A DNA stretch of 64,000 bases. Origin: Cristatella mucedo (lineage: Eukaryota > Bryozoa > Phylactolaemata > Cristatellidae). Under the pieces are notes generated by a model that had not been told where the DNA came from, did no database searches, and saw nothing but the letters and a program-made list of their open reading frames with translations. Below, in pieces: positions 11,870 to 24,306 of the stretch. The position numbers were made by a program, and so were the translations under genes. Position 1 is the stretch's first letter. Every line of letters starts with the position of its first letter. Location: positions 7,679,001-7,743,000 of the forward strand of contig WPIO01000006.1 of NCBI GenBank assembly GCA_009760855.2, written 5' to 3'.

Positions 11870-12990
11870 AATCATGTGAGTGATACCATGCACATCATCA
11901 GCAAGCATAAACAAGACATCAGAAATTCACAAGGACCCAGAAAATGCTGTGAAAAACAGATGCATTTTTAGCTTTTGGTTAAATGTTGTCAAGGCAAGGG
12001 ATGTTGTGACACTAGTCGGGAATAAGTACCAGGCTTTGGGAGCATATGAACAAAGACACGGTATCCAAAGAATTTCACATCGGTTCGAGGCACAGCTAAA
12101 CGACTTAAGTCAGAAGAGCATGTGGTATGATGCCTAGCCTGACTATAGAGTAGTTTGGGTAGGTAGGCTGGAGCAAGAAAATGAAGGGACCTATGGTGCT
12201 ACGTGGTAACTACGATGTTCACAACAGACAATCCTGGCTGCAGAGTTTTGCACTATCTGTAAGTGCCTTATAATAAATAAAAATCAGCTGATTCAACAGC
12301 CTCATTTGTAAAGGCGGCAGAAGAGCCTTAATGGCTATCACCGCTTGCAGTTGGAAATATAGAATCGCCCACTGCAGGTTTTGAACCCATGTCCTCAGTC
12401 GTAGAGAGCGAGCATTGGCACAGGCCAGAAGACCTGCAAGTAGCAAGTTAAAGGATTTGAGGCAGGATGTCACAAATACAAGTGCCAACTTGGATGTGGT
12501 ATCCTTGCCTAATCGAATTTCTGTAATAGCTAAAAGTAGGCAGATCTGGCTGTCGAGCTGACACTGCTGCATGCTGCCACTAACCACACTTGCATGTTGA
12601 TCCTGTGCATGTCACCACTAACCATGTTATTAATAATAACAATGCACTTGATAAAGTGCCCTCAGAGAACTCAATCTCTTTCTAGGCACTTTCATGTTGT
12701 TTATCAAGCATGACACCACTCACCATTCGATCGTGTTTCCTTTGCAGCAAATGTAAAGAACATAAAAAGAGGTTGAGTTCTCTGATGATGCTTTATCAAT
12801 TTATCAGTGTATTGTTTTTGTATTATTATAATGTGATCGTCTAGTCAAAGGTCACTGTGAAACAAGATACTAGCTTGTTTGTAGATACTAAAGGAGATAT
12901 GCTGGTGTAGCCGATTTTAAGGGATAGCTTTTCTAATTACTGAGTCTCACTAGGTTTGTCCATTATGAGAGTAAGTTGGTTTTAATGGCT
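11870..12990 (-). mobile_element. Nested L2-A copies with a SINE-B insertion
   Basis: A minus-strand L2-A copy (matching 57480-58150) is split by a minus-strand SINE-B at about 12265-12425. It is split again at about 12545-12835 by a plus-strand L2-A 3' end (GCATGCTGCCACTAACCACA...). That plus copy itself contains a minus-oriented L2-A tail (about 12630-12700). The L2-A body then resumes (GATCGTCTAGTCAAAGGTCA...). Confidence 0.75.
12265..12425 (-). mobile_element. SINE-B inside an L2-A copy
   Basis: CAGCTGATTCAACAGCCTCA, GGCGGCAGAAGAGCCTTAAT, CACTGCAGGTTTTGAACCC and an A box complement. It interrupts the L2-A sequence that matches 57840-57860 of the longest copy. Confidence 0.82.
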
Positions 12991-13119
12991 TGACAATGGC
13001 CTCTTAAGGTGCCACACTGCAGAAACTACCATTCAAATGTGTAACTGTTCCAAATCTGTATGAGTTCATGCTTGTGTGTGTGCGTGTGTCACAATTCTGT
13101 ATGGGTGAATGTGTTTAAT

Positions 13120-13141
13120 GTGTGTGCATACGTGTGCATAC

Positions 13142-13175
<34 letters not shown>

Positions 13176-13209
13176 ATATGTATGTATGTATATATATATA
13201 TATATATAT

Positions 13210-13278
<69 letters not shown>
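13120..13278. repeat. Compound (TG)n(TA)n(CA)n(TA)n microsatellite
   Basis: TG repeats, TA repeats, a CA block and TA again; the TG and CA arms are complementary, so the whole can fold back. Confidence 0.97.
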
Positions 13279-13279
13279 A

Positions 13280-14050
13280 GAAGATCAAGAAGACCGGGAG
13301 CCCTAAAAATGCAAAACGGTGGGGCCGGCCCCGTGTTCCCACTAGGTGGGAAAACACCATCCTAAAGAGTTGGGGGCATTGCAAGGCGTCTTGCTAAAGT
13401 GAAAGCTCATGTCAAAAGTCTGCATGCATCTCTGGGAAGAGAGTTAGCGGTGACATAAGGCGATTAGATTAGGCTGGTCTGCATTTTCGAGCTGCAAAGA
13501 GAAAACCTCATGTGTCGGCAAAGAATATGGTAAGTCGTTTACAGTGGACTAAGGCTCGAATCCACTAGACTGCTGACAATTGGGGTAGAGTTGTATGAAG
13601 TGACAAAAGCAATTTCACGCTCTTTCTGAACTTCAAAAGAAGGCTTTACATGCGTCGGGAGGGCCAACCAAACCTATTCACCCAATTGCAAGAAGCCATC
13701 GGTCTAATTCGGAGGAAAATCAGTCATAGTATAGGGGTATTTCGGCAGAAATGAAGTCCGAGTCCTGCACTGCATACCGAGCATCAGGAGCCACAAAACG
13801 TCTATTTAGACCTCATCAAAACGCAGGACTCCCAAGTGCAATGACACTTCGTAGACCGAATCATATTTTCCAGCAAGAAAACGATCCTAAACACACCGAA
13901 GCCAAAGTTAAGTATTTTTAACAATTTGTCAGAATTCGGTTACCCTCCCGTGACGGTCATTAACTGGCCAATGCAGTCTCCTGACCTTCACCCAATCGAG
14001 AAATTGCGGAATGAAGTCGAACGATGACTATGGCAGCTGGCCGTCCATAT
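13280..14050 (+). mobile_element. Dead Tc1-type DNA transposon
   Basis: Broken plus-strand frames show Tc1-transposase blocks in order: REKPHVSAKNMVSRLQWTKA (near 13500), a VVxSDKSNFTLF block (DDE first Asp region, near 13590), IFQQENDPKHTEAKVKYF (second Asp, near 13870) and WPMQSPDLHPIEKLRNEVER (near 13965-14025). Several stops and frameshifts. Inverted terminal repeats were not identified. Confidence 0.85.
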
Positions 14051-14064
14051 CATGACTATTGATA

Positions 14065-14235
14065 TAATAATAATAATAATATTGCATTTGTTATAGCGCC
14101 CTCAGAGAACTCAATCTCTTTCAAGGCACTTTACATTTGCTGCAAAGGAAGCCTGGACGAATGGTTAGAGGCAACGTGCTCAATGACAACAAGCATAACA
14201 TGGTTAGAGGTGACATGCACAGGGTCAGCAAATAT
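14065..14235 (-). mobile_element. L2-A 3' tail
   Basis: (AAT)n, then TTGTTATAGCGCCCTCAGAG and TTTACATTTGCTGCAAAGGA, followed by the GTGACATGCACAGGGTCAGC block shared by all L2-A tails. Only the 3' UTR is present, a strongly 5'-truncated copy. Confidence 0.85.
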
Positions 14236-14307
14236 TGCATGCATTAATGCACATATATATATATATACACATATATGCTTGTATATATTACACAATATAT
14301 CCAATAT

Positions 14308-14309
14308 AT

Positions 14310-14378
<69 letters not shown>
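14308..14378. repeat. (CA)n microsatellite
   Basis: About 35 CA units after a TA-rich lead (14251-14308). Confidence 0.98.
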
Positions 14379-14382
<4 letters not shown>

Positions 14383-14584
14383 TATATTACACAGGCCTCC
14401 TGTTCGAACAATGCTGTGGAGATTGCATTAGCTTTGGACTACTTCCTTATCATATTCAGTCATTGCGGGATTCGAACCCAAGCCCCTTGCTTCCCTTCCC
14501 CCAAAGAGTGCCAGAACCGGTGGTGACAACCATTTGGCCAGCCAGGATGTCACTTGCAGCAGCCATTCCACTCCGAAGGTCTTG

Positions 14585-14750
14585 CTGATTTAACAGCCTC
14601 ATTTTTATAGAGATGGAAGAACCTCAACGACGATCACCAGCGCTTGCAGTGAGCATTTAAGGATAGCTCAAGTCAGATCTCGAACCCGCGATCTGGGTCG
14701 TGAAGAGCGGGGACCTTACATCACGGGCTAAGACCCAGGAGCTTAGCACT
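14585..14750 (-). mobile_element. SINE-B, minus strand
   Basis: GCTGATTTAACAGCCTCATT, ACGACGATCACCAGCGCTTG, B box complement ATCTCGAACCCGCGATCTGG, and ACGGGCTAAGACCCAGG at the head. Confidence 0.82.
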
Positions 14751-14909
14751 CATGCAGCTCTCGAGTGAGCCTAATGAGCCAAGGGTGCCCCCAAGCATGC
14801 ACCAGAGCATCAAGTGTGAAGGCAGGCATTGCAGAAGCACCAATTGGCTCAGCAATTTCCCGGGTCAATAAACTACTCAGATGTAAGCCAAGCTGTCTAA
14901 TAAAAAAAA

Positions 14910-15065
14910 AGCAGAAGTAAAGAGCAGCCGATCCAGCAGCCGTATTTGCACACCAGCAGAGAAGCCAAAGCAGCTATCACCTGCTTGCATTAAAGAGTCG
15001 ATTGCTGCAGAGCTAGAATCTAGGGCACGGGCGATGAAGAGCAAGCCGCTGGGACCAGGATGCTG
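14910..15065 (-). mobile_element. SINE-B, minus strand, old
   Basis: GCCGATCCAGCAGCCGTATT, CAGCTATCACCTGCTTGC, then a degraded B box (GAGCTAGAATCTAGGGCACG). Strongly diverged. Confidence 0.65.
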
Positions 15066-17026
15066 AGCACTAGCAGCTCTAGCCAGAGCTGCTAGTGCCC
15101 GGTGAATTTCAGACTCATCAAATGAAACATTACGCTAGCTGCACGGCACAGCACACCCGAGTAGCACCGGACCCTAGGCACCTTTGGAACCGACCCTCCG
15201 GGGGGGGGGGGCTAGTGGCACTGGGTGGCCCTCTCCAGTTCCATTACGATTGGTTGCTCCAGGTTAAGAGGTCTTGGTTTGGCCTTTCTGATCGGTATTC
15301 CTACTGGCACCCAGACACGTGGGTGTAGTAAATCACAGCTGATCAGCCGGCTAAAGTAGAGCTGTCCACACAGGCCTGGAAATCACAATGAATAAAGGAG
15401 AACGAGTGGATCAATCAGACAAAACTGTAGAGTAAGCAGCCGTGGCAGTATAAAACATCCTCGGCCAATTTATGCCTGATGACTGACAGGTCAGAAATGC
15501 AACCAGTGAGCTGATGAGAGCCACGGGAATGCTACAAGAGGGTTCTTTTAAACAGACGTGGATTAACGCTCGGTTAGGCCCAATTGACCAGTTCAGCCCA
15601 CACGCACCCACGCTTACGAGCACGCACACACATACATACCCTCAAACAAAAAACATACGGAGTTTAAGACAAGAACACAACAAAGGAATTAAAATTCATG
15701 GTGTCAATCACCCTAATAAGGGTCACGCTCCCACAGAAGCACACAATCGGGAGCCACATTCCATATTACGCACAAGGAAATGGCATGACCACACGAGTCA
15801 AAGTCCACAACATGCAGCAAATCGAGGAAGACTGCTCCAAAGAACTTACGGCCCAAATACAAAGGAAGTGCACACAGAACTTGGGTTCCTCCTTTGCTTG
15901 GTGAATTCTAGCTGCAGACAAGCACTGCAAAGATCTGAACTTCATCAACGACAGGGTCCTTGAAAAATCGTTCCACTGCCCCAAGGGCCTCCGGCAAGAC
16001 CAGATTACGGTGATAAGGGTATCCCACGCAAGGGTGAAGTCCCTAAAGACATAGCTCTCTTAGAGTGCAATACAAATTTATTCTTATTATTTTTATTATC
16101 ACTAATAAGTGCATTTGAAGAGACTTAAATGATCCTGCTGCAAAAATGGAAGCAGCAAGTGTCCAGCAGGATAATCCACTGCAGACATGCTATCTCACCA
16201 GGATGCCTGTATCTTAAACTCTGCTTCCACTAGGGTGGCAACCGAAAATGGAGAAATCATGGACCAGCGGAGTGGTCAAGATGCTGCAGACTTTAAAGTG
16301 AGGCAAAAGCTTGCCACTGGATACCTGATGCAAGTGCATGCAGGTGATCAAACACGATCCTCCGAACAAATTAGACTAGCAGACTGCTGCGCAGGTGCCC
16401 TGAACAGCCACGCCCCATCGGTCCTACCACATCTGGATAAGGATGCTCACTTGATTGGCACTTTTAACATGCTGTACAAGCTTCAAAGCAACTCAGGGAA
16501 TCGGATAGCACTTGAAACGAGCTGCATTGCAACTACGGCTGGTGTCTATTTCGAAGCAATGAATTCGACAGCTGGCCAGGGTGCCCTTCAAGCCAATATG
16601 GTTGCCACATTAGCTGGTGTCCTTTACTTAGTTAGCTGACTACCTGCCACCTGCTCAGTCAGCTCGACATACCTCATCTGCTATGTTGATTTGCACGTGG
16701 CTCGGAGTGTATACGCATGTCGGCTCCAGCACCAGTACCTGCAGAGCAATTTGTCGATTATTCAGCTCACCACTAAGGCATATCAATTAAGTGGGCTGCA
16801 GTAAGGCATCAGCAAGCAGGCAGTGCACACAAATACAAGCATAAGTACACCGAGGCCGGGCAGAAATTACCAACGAAGCAACACCGATTAAGATTATGCT
16901 CGGCAACACATTTTTCTAATGGAATCACCTCCATCTAAAACGCAGCCAACCACGTGCTCATTGGAAGAATGTAAAGCCGCCGAGGCTTTAAAGCCAGGAT
17001 TGACCAGCCAGCCGAAGACAGAGTGG

Positions 17027-17110
17027 TCGCGATAGCTCAATCGGTAAGAGCGATGGACCATTTACTCAAGAGGTGCGGATTGCAACTCGCTCGAGGCGAA
17101 CGAAGTTCTT
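17027..17110 (+). mobile_element. Possible third tRNA-derived SINE head
   Basis: GGTCGCGATAGCTCAATCGG TAAGAGCG is a good tRNA D-arm and A box. A weak B box follows (GCGGATTGCAACTCGCTC). The body beyond it (to about 17330) matches neither SINE-A nor SINE-B. The stretch does not fold as a proper tRNA with CCA-side pairing by eye, so a tRNA gene is unlikely. Confidence 0.4.
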
Positions 17111-18949
17111 TTATAGGCATTCATTCCCACGCCAGACGGCTTTCGGTCGATCTGTATTTCAAAATGAAGGAAATCGCTCCCAAGCTCCTCGAGTGGGTCC
17201 TCTGCTCTCAAGATTAAACAATCACGCGTGCCTCGGTAAGCTATCACTCGAAACTTATAGTCGCCAGTAGGAAGCCAGTGGCCACTGTCACCAGCATTGG
17301 TCTCATCAGTTTCAATATTAGTCGCGTTCATATTGATGTATGGACAAGTTAAGCAGAAGTACACGCCCTCTGCTGCTTACAGAGCGCATGGACTTCTGCT
17401 GAACTTTACGGCCTCACAGCACCGTTCGCTAGAGCTTGACAGAACACTCTGCTGTCAAGCTCCCCAGCAGTGCTGCTTTGGGAATACTTGCTGATAGCAG
17501 ATCTTCTGTGCTCCTAGATCACATTTAAAAACAACAAGAACCAGGCAGGTATTCAGACATTTCCAGAAATTTTGACGCTTGGGTCAAATATCAAAGAAAA
17601 ATCGGCCAAACATCCACTCGGAGAAGGGAAAGCTGGAGTTATGACGAGCCAACAGGGAGTTTTTGATGCACTCCAAATTGCTCAATCACATTGCTGCAGG
17701 TCGTGAAGCTTGCAAATTCCGGAGAGTTCGAAGGGAACGTTTCGGCAGCAGCTCGCACTTGGCTCAAGCTCACTCGCGAGGCTGGCTGAGTAGCAGCAGC
17801 TAGTCTCAGCCTCGAAGTGAGTCACCTGGTAGCCGCGGTCGTGGGCTCAACGGTCGAGCACTATGGGAAACAGCCTTCTGTATACCAAGGACGGCCATGT
17901 CCCCTTCGTGAGTCTGGAGCAATGAAGCTTGGCTGCCGGTTCAGCGACATAAGATTTTGCATCCTAAAGTGTGCGGTCACGTGGCCACTGCTCCCACTCC
18001 CTGGCTTTAGTCAAGTCACTGTAGCTTTGGCAACTGCTGCTGCTCGCTGGCTGGTCACAGCAGCAATCTGCCGATGCCTCTTCGTCCCCTCGGCGCTAAA
18101 AGAGTGCCCAAGGGTTGAAAGGTGGGGCTGAGCCTTAGCCTAGGCCATGCCCTACGTCATAGATGTGCGAATCGTACAGCTTAGGACTAAGGGCAGTATT
18201 TGGTGGGTACAGCCCGACAGGCTGTACTCGATGCATTGCTACACTCGGTACACTGCTGCATTTGCATACTGTAGAATTGCCGGCACGCTAAATCGGCCAG
18301 ATCAGGCTACGACAGGGCTAGAGATTATTATAGGTTCCTGAATTAGCATAACTAGGCACTTGTGGTCGTCAACTACGATTCAGGCCGCTGTGAGGGAACA
18401 TGACTGCAGCCTGCTAGCACTGGGTGGAGACCCTACGAGGGCTCAGACTGCCGAAGCAGCTACAGGCTCACGAGTTGTGGAGGCTGGACGATGACTCGGC
18501 AGATGATTCGGCAGTACTGCCCAAATCCATGCATTGGCGGCATCTGTGGGCCATCTACCACAAACTCCCGCCAGCTATCGGGCAGGTTCGGAACCAGCAA
18601 TGGCTCGACAGTGCAAAAACAACACTTGCATGGAATATAAGGACAGCCAAAGAGTAGGGGGGAGGAGAGAGGGCTCGATCCCTCGACACCGGCAGCCATC
18701 TAGAGTGTGTAGACTGGGCTTGGCCGGCGTGGTCTGGAGAATAAAGCGTTTGGTGTTGGAGCCAGCAGGCTCGTGGCTCGGTCGTGATACCCAGCCCGAC
18801 AGCAGGTCGTGTGGAAGGCTGTCACAGCCATATACGAATCAAATCGGAATTATGGTTAAGGATCAGTATGCACTTTGATGGTGTTGTGCACGAGTAGCCA
18901 CTCAGGAGGGGGCTTTGGAATATATCATTTTACGTTGTGGGCACAGACT

Positions 18950-19265
18950 TAAATTAGCTACTCCATTCCTTTGCTCGTAGACCGTTAGGGAAAGAAGCTT
19001 TTGCTCTGCTGGTACTAGACTGCAGAACTCACTTTCACAATTCTGACAAAACCGCATCTTCTGTCCTGCTGCCGACTATGGATCATCCGCTCCAGCGGTC
19101 CTGAGCTGCTACTTCCAAGCTACTCACTACCTCAACTGCACGCCTGACTCAGCTATGCTTCTCAATTTCACTTAGTTGCTATACAAAACTCCTGCATAAC
19201 ACCCAAATAGTCTTTGTGGCTTTGTGGAGTTACAGACAGAGAGTCATTACTTTGCATACATTAGA
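18950..19265 (+). mobile_element. L2-B 3' end
   Basis: Starts within the LAAPFLxxKTVGxRSF coding block, then the UTR (GGTCCTGAGCTGCTACTTCC) and the tail CACCCAAATAGTCTTTGTGG. About 100 bp of UTR seen in other copies is deleted. Confidence 0.85.
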
Positions 19266-19359
19266 CTTGTTATTAAGGTATGGGTTATCTTGATTGCTGT
19301 CTTTTTGTGCTATCGGTATTACACATCTTCGGGTGCCGGTGTGGCTTCTGAGACTCGTT

Positions 19360-19475
19360 AGTTGATTATCAGCATCACTTGCATAGCAGCAGGAAAGCTT
19401 TATGGGCTACCACCACTGCTTGCAGTGGGGAATAAAGGATTACTTATTGCAAGGACTTTAAGTCAGGAGCCAATA
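19360..19475 (-). mobile_element. SINE-B tail half, degraded
   Basis: TAGTTGATTATCAGCATCAC, then GGCTACCACCACTGCTTGCA GTGGGGAATAAAGGATTAC. The tRNA head is lost. Confidence 0.65.
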
Positions 19476-20023
19476 CAGTTCTAAAAATGCACTACAGCGC
19501 TTGCTATGCCACTGTACTGCTTGCTACACAGTGACACACTGCTGGGAAGCTTCTCAGCACATGCCCACCCAGCAGCAACAGCTACTGCACCCGGAAAAAT
19601 CAGCCTGGCTACCGACTACCGGCTAATGATGGTGCCGAGGACGAGAGCAAAAGGAAGAAAACAGGGAAACAGTGATGAGGCAGAAGTACGATCACCGGCA
19701 CCGAGGCTCAGTACTTTCGGCATGGGCAAGCAAGGCAGCGCAAGCTGGCACTGGTGCACAAAGCATGCTAACGAGCTGCTGAAGCTTTTCCGGGTAGGGT
19801 GGGAGAGGGTCACCGAGATCAATCGGTCGCGTTCGAGAGAAGTCTGCCAGCACAGGCAGCCCTCGCTGCCCGGAGGTAGGTCGCCCAGCACGACCGCAGT
19901 ACAGCAGCTCGTTCGTCAAAGCGAGCAAAAGCAGCTGCCCACGGGACACCACGCAGCTGAAAGCAATAAGAAAATGAGACACTCGAGAAGCCCGGATGCA
20001 AGAGCTGCTGATAAGGGCATTAC

Positions 20024-20095
20024 CGGAAATCTCACTGCAGAAGTGAGGCTTTCGCTGACAGCTTCCTTGAAAAAGTCCATCCAGAAGTTGAACAC
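20024..20095 (-). CDS. ASK1: ASK exon 10 (start of PH-like domain)
   Basis: Twenty-four codons, phase 0 at both ends; acceptor CGTTTCAG/GTG, donor CCG/GTAATG. It begins VFNFWMDFFKEAVSESL and ends VRFP. Human ASK1 has LVDFWMDFLVEATKTD and VRFP at the same spots, an unmistakable family block. In the human protein it is followed at once by VLILEPTK and the rest of the PH-like fold. Confidence 0.93.
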
Positions 20096-20426
20096 CTGAA
20101 ACGAGCAGGCCCAGTTACTAATCAGATGAGTAAAGAACGAAGATGACTGCTATCGGACATTAGCAGGTAACAGCTTTCAACCTGCCTTCCCTTCTCCCGC
20201 TTCCCCGATGGATGCATGCGGCTACAAAGGCACACCAATGCCGAGTGCTGGTTCAACCGCCGAGTGCTGGCTTCGTCGGCTATGGTTGACCAGCTGCCAG
20301 CTCCGTTGTGGTTTTGCATCGCTCCTGGCACAACCAGCGGCCCCCCATCGACCTGTTCTCCATCACCTGAGACGTTGACCGTCTTGGAGGATGACTACAA
20401 CCTCACTCCGCAGTCTGCCCACTTCG

Positions 20427-20636
<210 letters not shown>

Positions 20637-21929
20637 AGCGAATTCTTAAAACTGTAAATGATTTGCAAGAATTCTAGCAGACGGGACTGCCACCGGGATA
20701 TGTCCTTGGGCAAGTCCAAACCCTACAAGGCACCTGTACACGACAGAGAGCACGCAACCCAGCGTAGATGGCCGCGAACAAAAGCATCGGCAACGGTCAG
20801 AGTGCAAACCTACCTGATCGATCGTGCCTGCCAACAGTTATTCGCTGAACAGTGCAGTTGTATGCAGTCAGTCAAAGCTGCACGAACTGGGTCCACGACG
20901 TCATTCAAAGGGAGGATCTCGTGGCCATCCACTAGGCGTCTGCTTGCTGAGGCCGGTCAGTGGCAAAAAGTTCGGTCAAGGTGCTCGGGATTATTTCTTT
21001 CTAATCTCTGCTTCTTTTTGTTACTCCACATGCAACACGCTACATGAATGATCTATTGTTACCTCCTCTTCCTCTGCATGCCTTCAGCAACTAATAAGCC
21101 TTTTTGAAATCTTGTATCACAACTTTTACACGAGCGGGACACTTACAACTGTTTTGTAAGTTTCCAACTCTTAGAAGTTCAGCTGCATGCACTATTGCAA
21201 TGCATCGGTGACTACCTTACACTAGGCACACACATTATCTAATGACAGAAGACCTCTGGCTTCGGGCGAGGTGCTACAGTCTACAGCTCTAGTCTATAGC
21301 CATAAAATCAATTTACTGCTCATGGAGGCAATGAAGTTCTATATGAGTGTCCCAAGGACATATACATAAAATATGCAAATTAAAAATCTCTGCAGCTGCA
21401 GATCTTTGCAGCCAAAAGCAACATGCTGTTGCTAGCACAGTGAGGATGACATAAGAATCGTTGCGACTAGTCACGAAGATACAGCATGCTATCACTTGAA
21501 GAAGTAAGTTCACATCTCACCTCCGGCTACCGGCATCCTTGTAAACTTTATCTAGTTCTTGCATCGCAATCCGAGCACGATTGGGCCCTTATAATCTGTT
21601 TGAGCTTTGAATCTCCTTATTATGTAATTCCATAGAACTCACTTGTTGGGTATTCCATCCCTGCCCGTGGCGCACGGCACACTGGCTTAGCTAGCGGGAA
21701 CACACGACGTCGACAACGTCGGTGGCTGCCCCAACGAGTTAATGGTAATTGTACAGGGACACCTCTGACTCTCTCTCTCCTCGCTCTTTTTTCTTGATCT
21801 CTAAACGGCCAACTTGGCAGGATCATTTAGTTATGCATTTTTGCCATGTCGGTTCAGATTGAGACTCACGATGACGACATGACATACCCTTGTGCTTCCT
21901 AGAGCTTAATATGAAAAACTATAATTCAT

Positions 21930-22060
21930 GTGTATAGCACCATTAAACAATTCAATCAAAATCCAGGCACTTCACATATGCCACAGGGCTCGAGCCCACG
22001 AGGTCATCAGGGGAAAGCACCTTATCCCTGGGGCCAAACAACGATGGCACTTTAGCAATA
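21930..22060 (-). mobile_element. SINE-A, minus strand, diverged
   Basis: Degraded tail (GTGTATAGCACCATTAAACA), body GCACTTCACATATGCCACAG, B box GGGCTCGAGCCCACGAGG, and an A box complement near 22020-22045. Confidence 0.8.
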
Positions 22061-22779
22061 TCCCATTTGGGTCTTGAGTTTTCATAAATCAGTGTCTAGT
22101 AAAGCATCTGCTGACGAATCGGGCAGGTGCCTTTGAATGCTTGGGCTGAGCATGGCACGTCACGAGTCCCATGGCTGATGGTGATCGTGCGACGCATAAT
22201 CTGACCCTGAGATCTCGGGTTCGCCTCTTGTTAGGCATTGGACGATGCATTATAATCAGGCAGCCGGCAAGAGGGGCAATGCTACCAAATTGGCTGAGCC
22301 GTTAGCCGGACTTGTAGAGCACTAAACACACCAAAGTGATATCCTTGAAGTAGGAAGAAAACAAGCACACCGTTCACTCCGTGGGAATTCAAGCCAGGGC
22401 CTTCGAAAGCAGTGATAAGAGTCGTACCATATTTCACTATTTCACATGGCTATTTCAATGGCAAGGCAGCCACATACGCTACAGGCCGGAGCCATGCATC
22501 CTCATTGTGAGGATCGCAGACGCAAGATTGCGCCTTTTTTCAGCGCACGTGAGAGGGTGCAAAATACGGTACCTGTAACTTCATGCTCAACTCAGCATCG
22601 TCGTTGCAGTTGTTCAGAGCACCACTTCTAGACAACACAATGACACCGAAGGCCATCGACTCACACCACATGACATAGCCTGTGCAGTCAATGCATATGA
22701 GGTCACTCTTCTATTCAAGTGGCGGTGTCATGTTATGCCCTTGCCACCCACAAGACAATGTCTTATTGTTGTTATTGTT

Positions 22780-23310
22780 AACGCACTTTCCTTGAAGCTG
22801 TGCCCTCCATGGCGTAATACATGCCCCAGTCCACCATTGTGTCATCTCTAATCATTACATGTTTGATGAAATTGTGTGAGCTACTACTAATCATTTGATC
22901 ATGCTCTCTTCTTCACCTCAATGTCAGGCTTGATGACATTGTGCATGCTACCACTAATCTTTAGATCATGCTTTCTTTACAGCATATGTAAAGTGCCAAG
23001 ATAAAGATTCAGTTCTCTGAGGGTGCTATACAAATGTACAATACAAATACTCTCCTGCTGCCGGCTAGGGCTCATCCTTTCCAGCGGTCCTGAGCTGCTA
23101 CTTCCATGCCACTCACTACCTCAACTGCTCTTCTGACTATGCTATGCTTCCCACTTTCTCTTTGTTGCGTGAGATGAAGTCTGTTGGCTACCGAATGCAT
23201 ACCGAAAGCCACTTAGGCTGTGAGTATACTATATAAAACTCTCCTGCATAACACCCACATAGTCTTTGTGGCTTTGTAGAGTTACAAACGGAGATACATT
23301 ACATAATAAT
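22780..23310 (+). mobile_element. L2-A 3' tail followed by L2-B 3' end
   Basis: 22780-23040 resembles the L2-A 3' UTR and tail in plus orientation (GATTCAGTTCTCTGAGGGTG CTATACAAA). From 23045 the L2-B UTR begins (CTCCTGCTGCCGGCTAGGGC...) and ends with the L2-B tail and (AAT)n at 23300. Two insertions lie head to tail. Confidence 0.8.
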
Positions 23311-24249
23311 AATAATAATAATATTTATTCCTATTTCGGATACTTTCTTTGGCAGCCTCTAGCTAACCAACTGTTCTATTGCAAGAGTATTGCCATCTGT
23401 AACCTGACAAAACCATCAGCAGTAAATGATTGCTGTGCTGAAAAGGATTCTTACAGTACAATCCAAGCCTAATCAGCTCTAATTATGCCGGATAATCACA
23501 GCAGCTCAGCCTGCGAGCAATGGTAGAAGCCTAATACTAGTATAGGCGGCCCTGATCTATCAGTCAACGTTCTAAGCTGGAGAAAATCCTGCATTTTTCC
23601 AGTAACCCAAAACCTCCCTGCCCACTAAAGGATGGAACTTCAGGCCATCTTAATGAGTCTACATCCATCTGGGGTGGCAGCGGCAGAGTGGAGTCAGCAG
23701 AGTTAGCCAGCAAGCCTGCTTGCAGGCATAAATCCTAAGCGTAGCAACATTATAAGCTAGAGACATAAATCCTACACGTGGCAGCTCAGCTGCAATCTCT
23801 CGAACGAACCAGAGATTTAAATAGCTGCTCATCACCACACATGCCAGGTAGCTAATTCTTCCTTTGCTCAAGATCGAAAGGCTGACAAGCTAAATGGCTT
23901 AGAGCCGTAGCATTCAGCCTTAGCATTCAGCCACACTGCACTGCACAGACGCCCTGCTTAAGGATCCAAAGAGCCGGTAGCCTGGCACCATAAGCCAGCA
24001 AAGAAGAAATGGGGTCCGACAGCATGCAATTTGGTCAGATGGCAACTCGATGAAGATGACATGCCATTGGAACACATCCGGTAAGGCAATAAGGAGTCAT
24101 TGAGCACGAAGAAAAACAATCAGGAGCGAAGCGAAGAAACATACGATGGAAACGTGAGAAACTGATCAATAGGGGGATAAGCTACTCCGAATAATTCCAC
24201 GTGATAGTCTAGGCAGGATACGATGGCCTCTCTGTAAGTGCAATCATGA

Positions 24250-24306
24250 CAATCATAATAGTAATAGTCATTTGTATAGGGACCAAAGGGAATCAAATCT
24301 CTATAT
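24250..24306 (-). mobile_element. SINE-A tail remnant
   Basis: TCATTTGTATAGGGACCAAA followed by ATCAAATCTCTAT; only the tail remains, abutting an L2-B fragment. Confidence 0.55.

Larger units (their letters stand above)
11701..20023 (-). other. ASK intron 10
   Basis: This repeat-rich intron holds nested L2-A copies (11870-12990), a compound microsatellite (13141-13278), a dead Tc1 (13280-14050), an L2-A tail (14065-14235), a (CA)n tract, two degraded SINE-B copies, a possible third tRNA-like SINE (17027-17110) and an L2-B 3' end (18950-19260). Stretches 15110-17020 and 17520-18940 show nothing recognisable. Residues homologous to human VLILEPTKIYQPSYLS should lie in this intron if they are retained. 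Confidence 0.5.

Noticed and set aside
17062-17364. Minus-strand 100-codon frame (PYINMNATNIETDET...) as the missing ASK segment between exons 10 and 11.
   Set aside because: Similarity to human PSYLSINNEVEEKT is only a few residues, there is no donor in the right phase, and the 3' part overlaps a tRNA-like SINE head.
19506-20099. 197-codon plus-strand frame.
   Set aside because: It lies antisense over ASK exon 10 and its upstream GC-rich intron sequence, with no family similarity.
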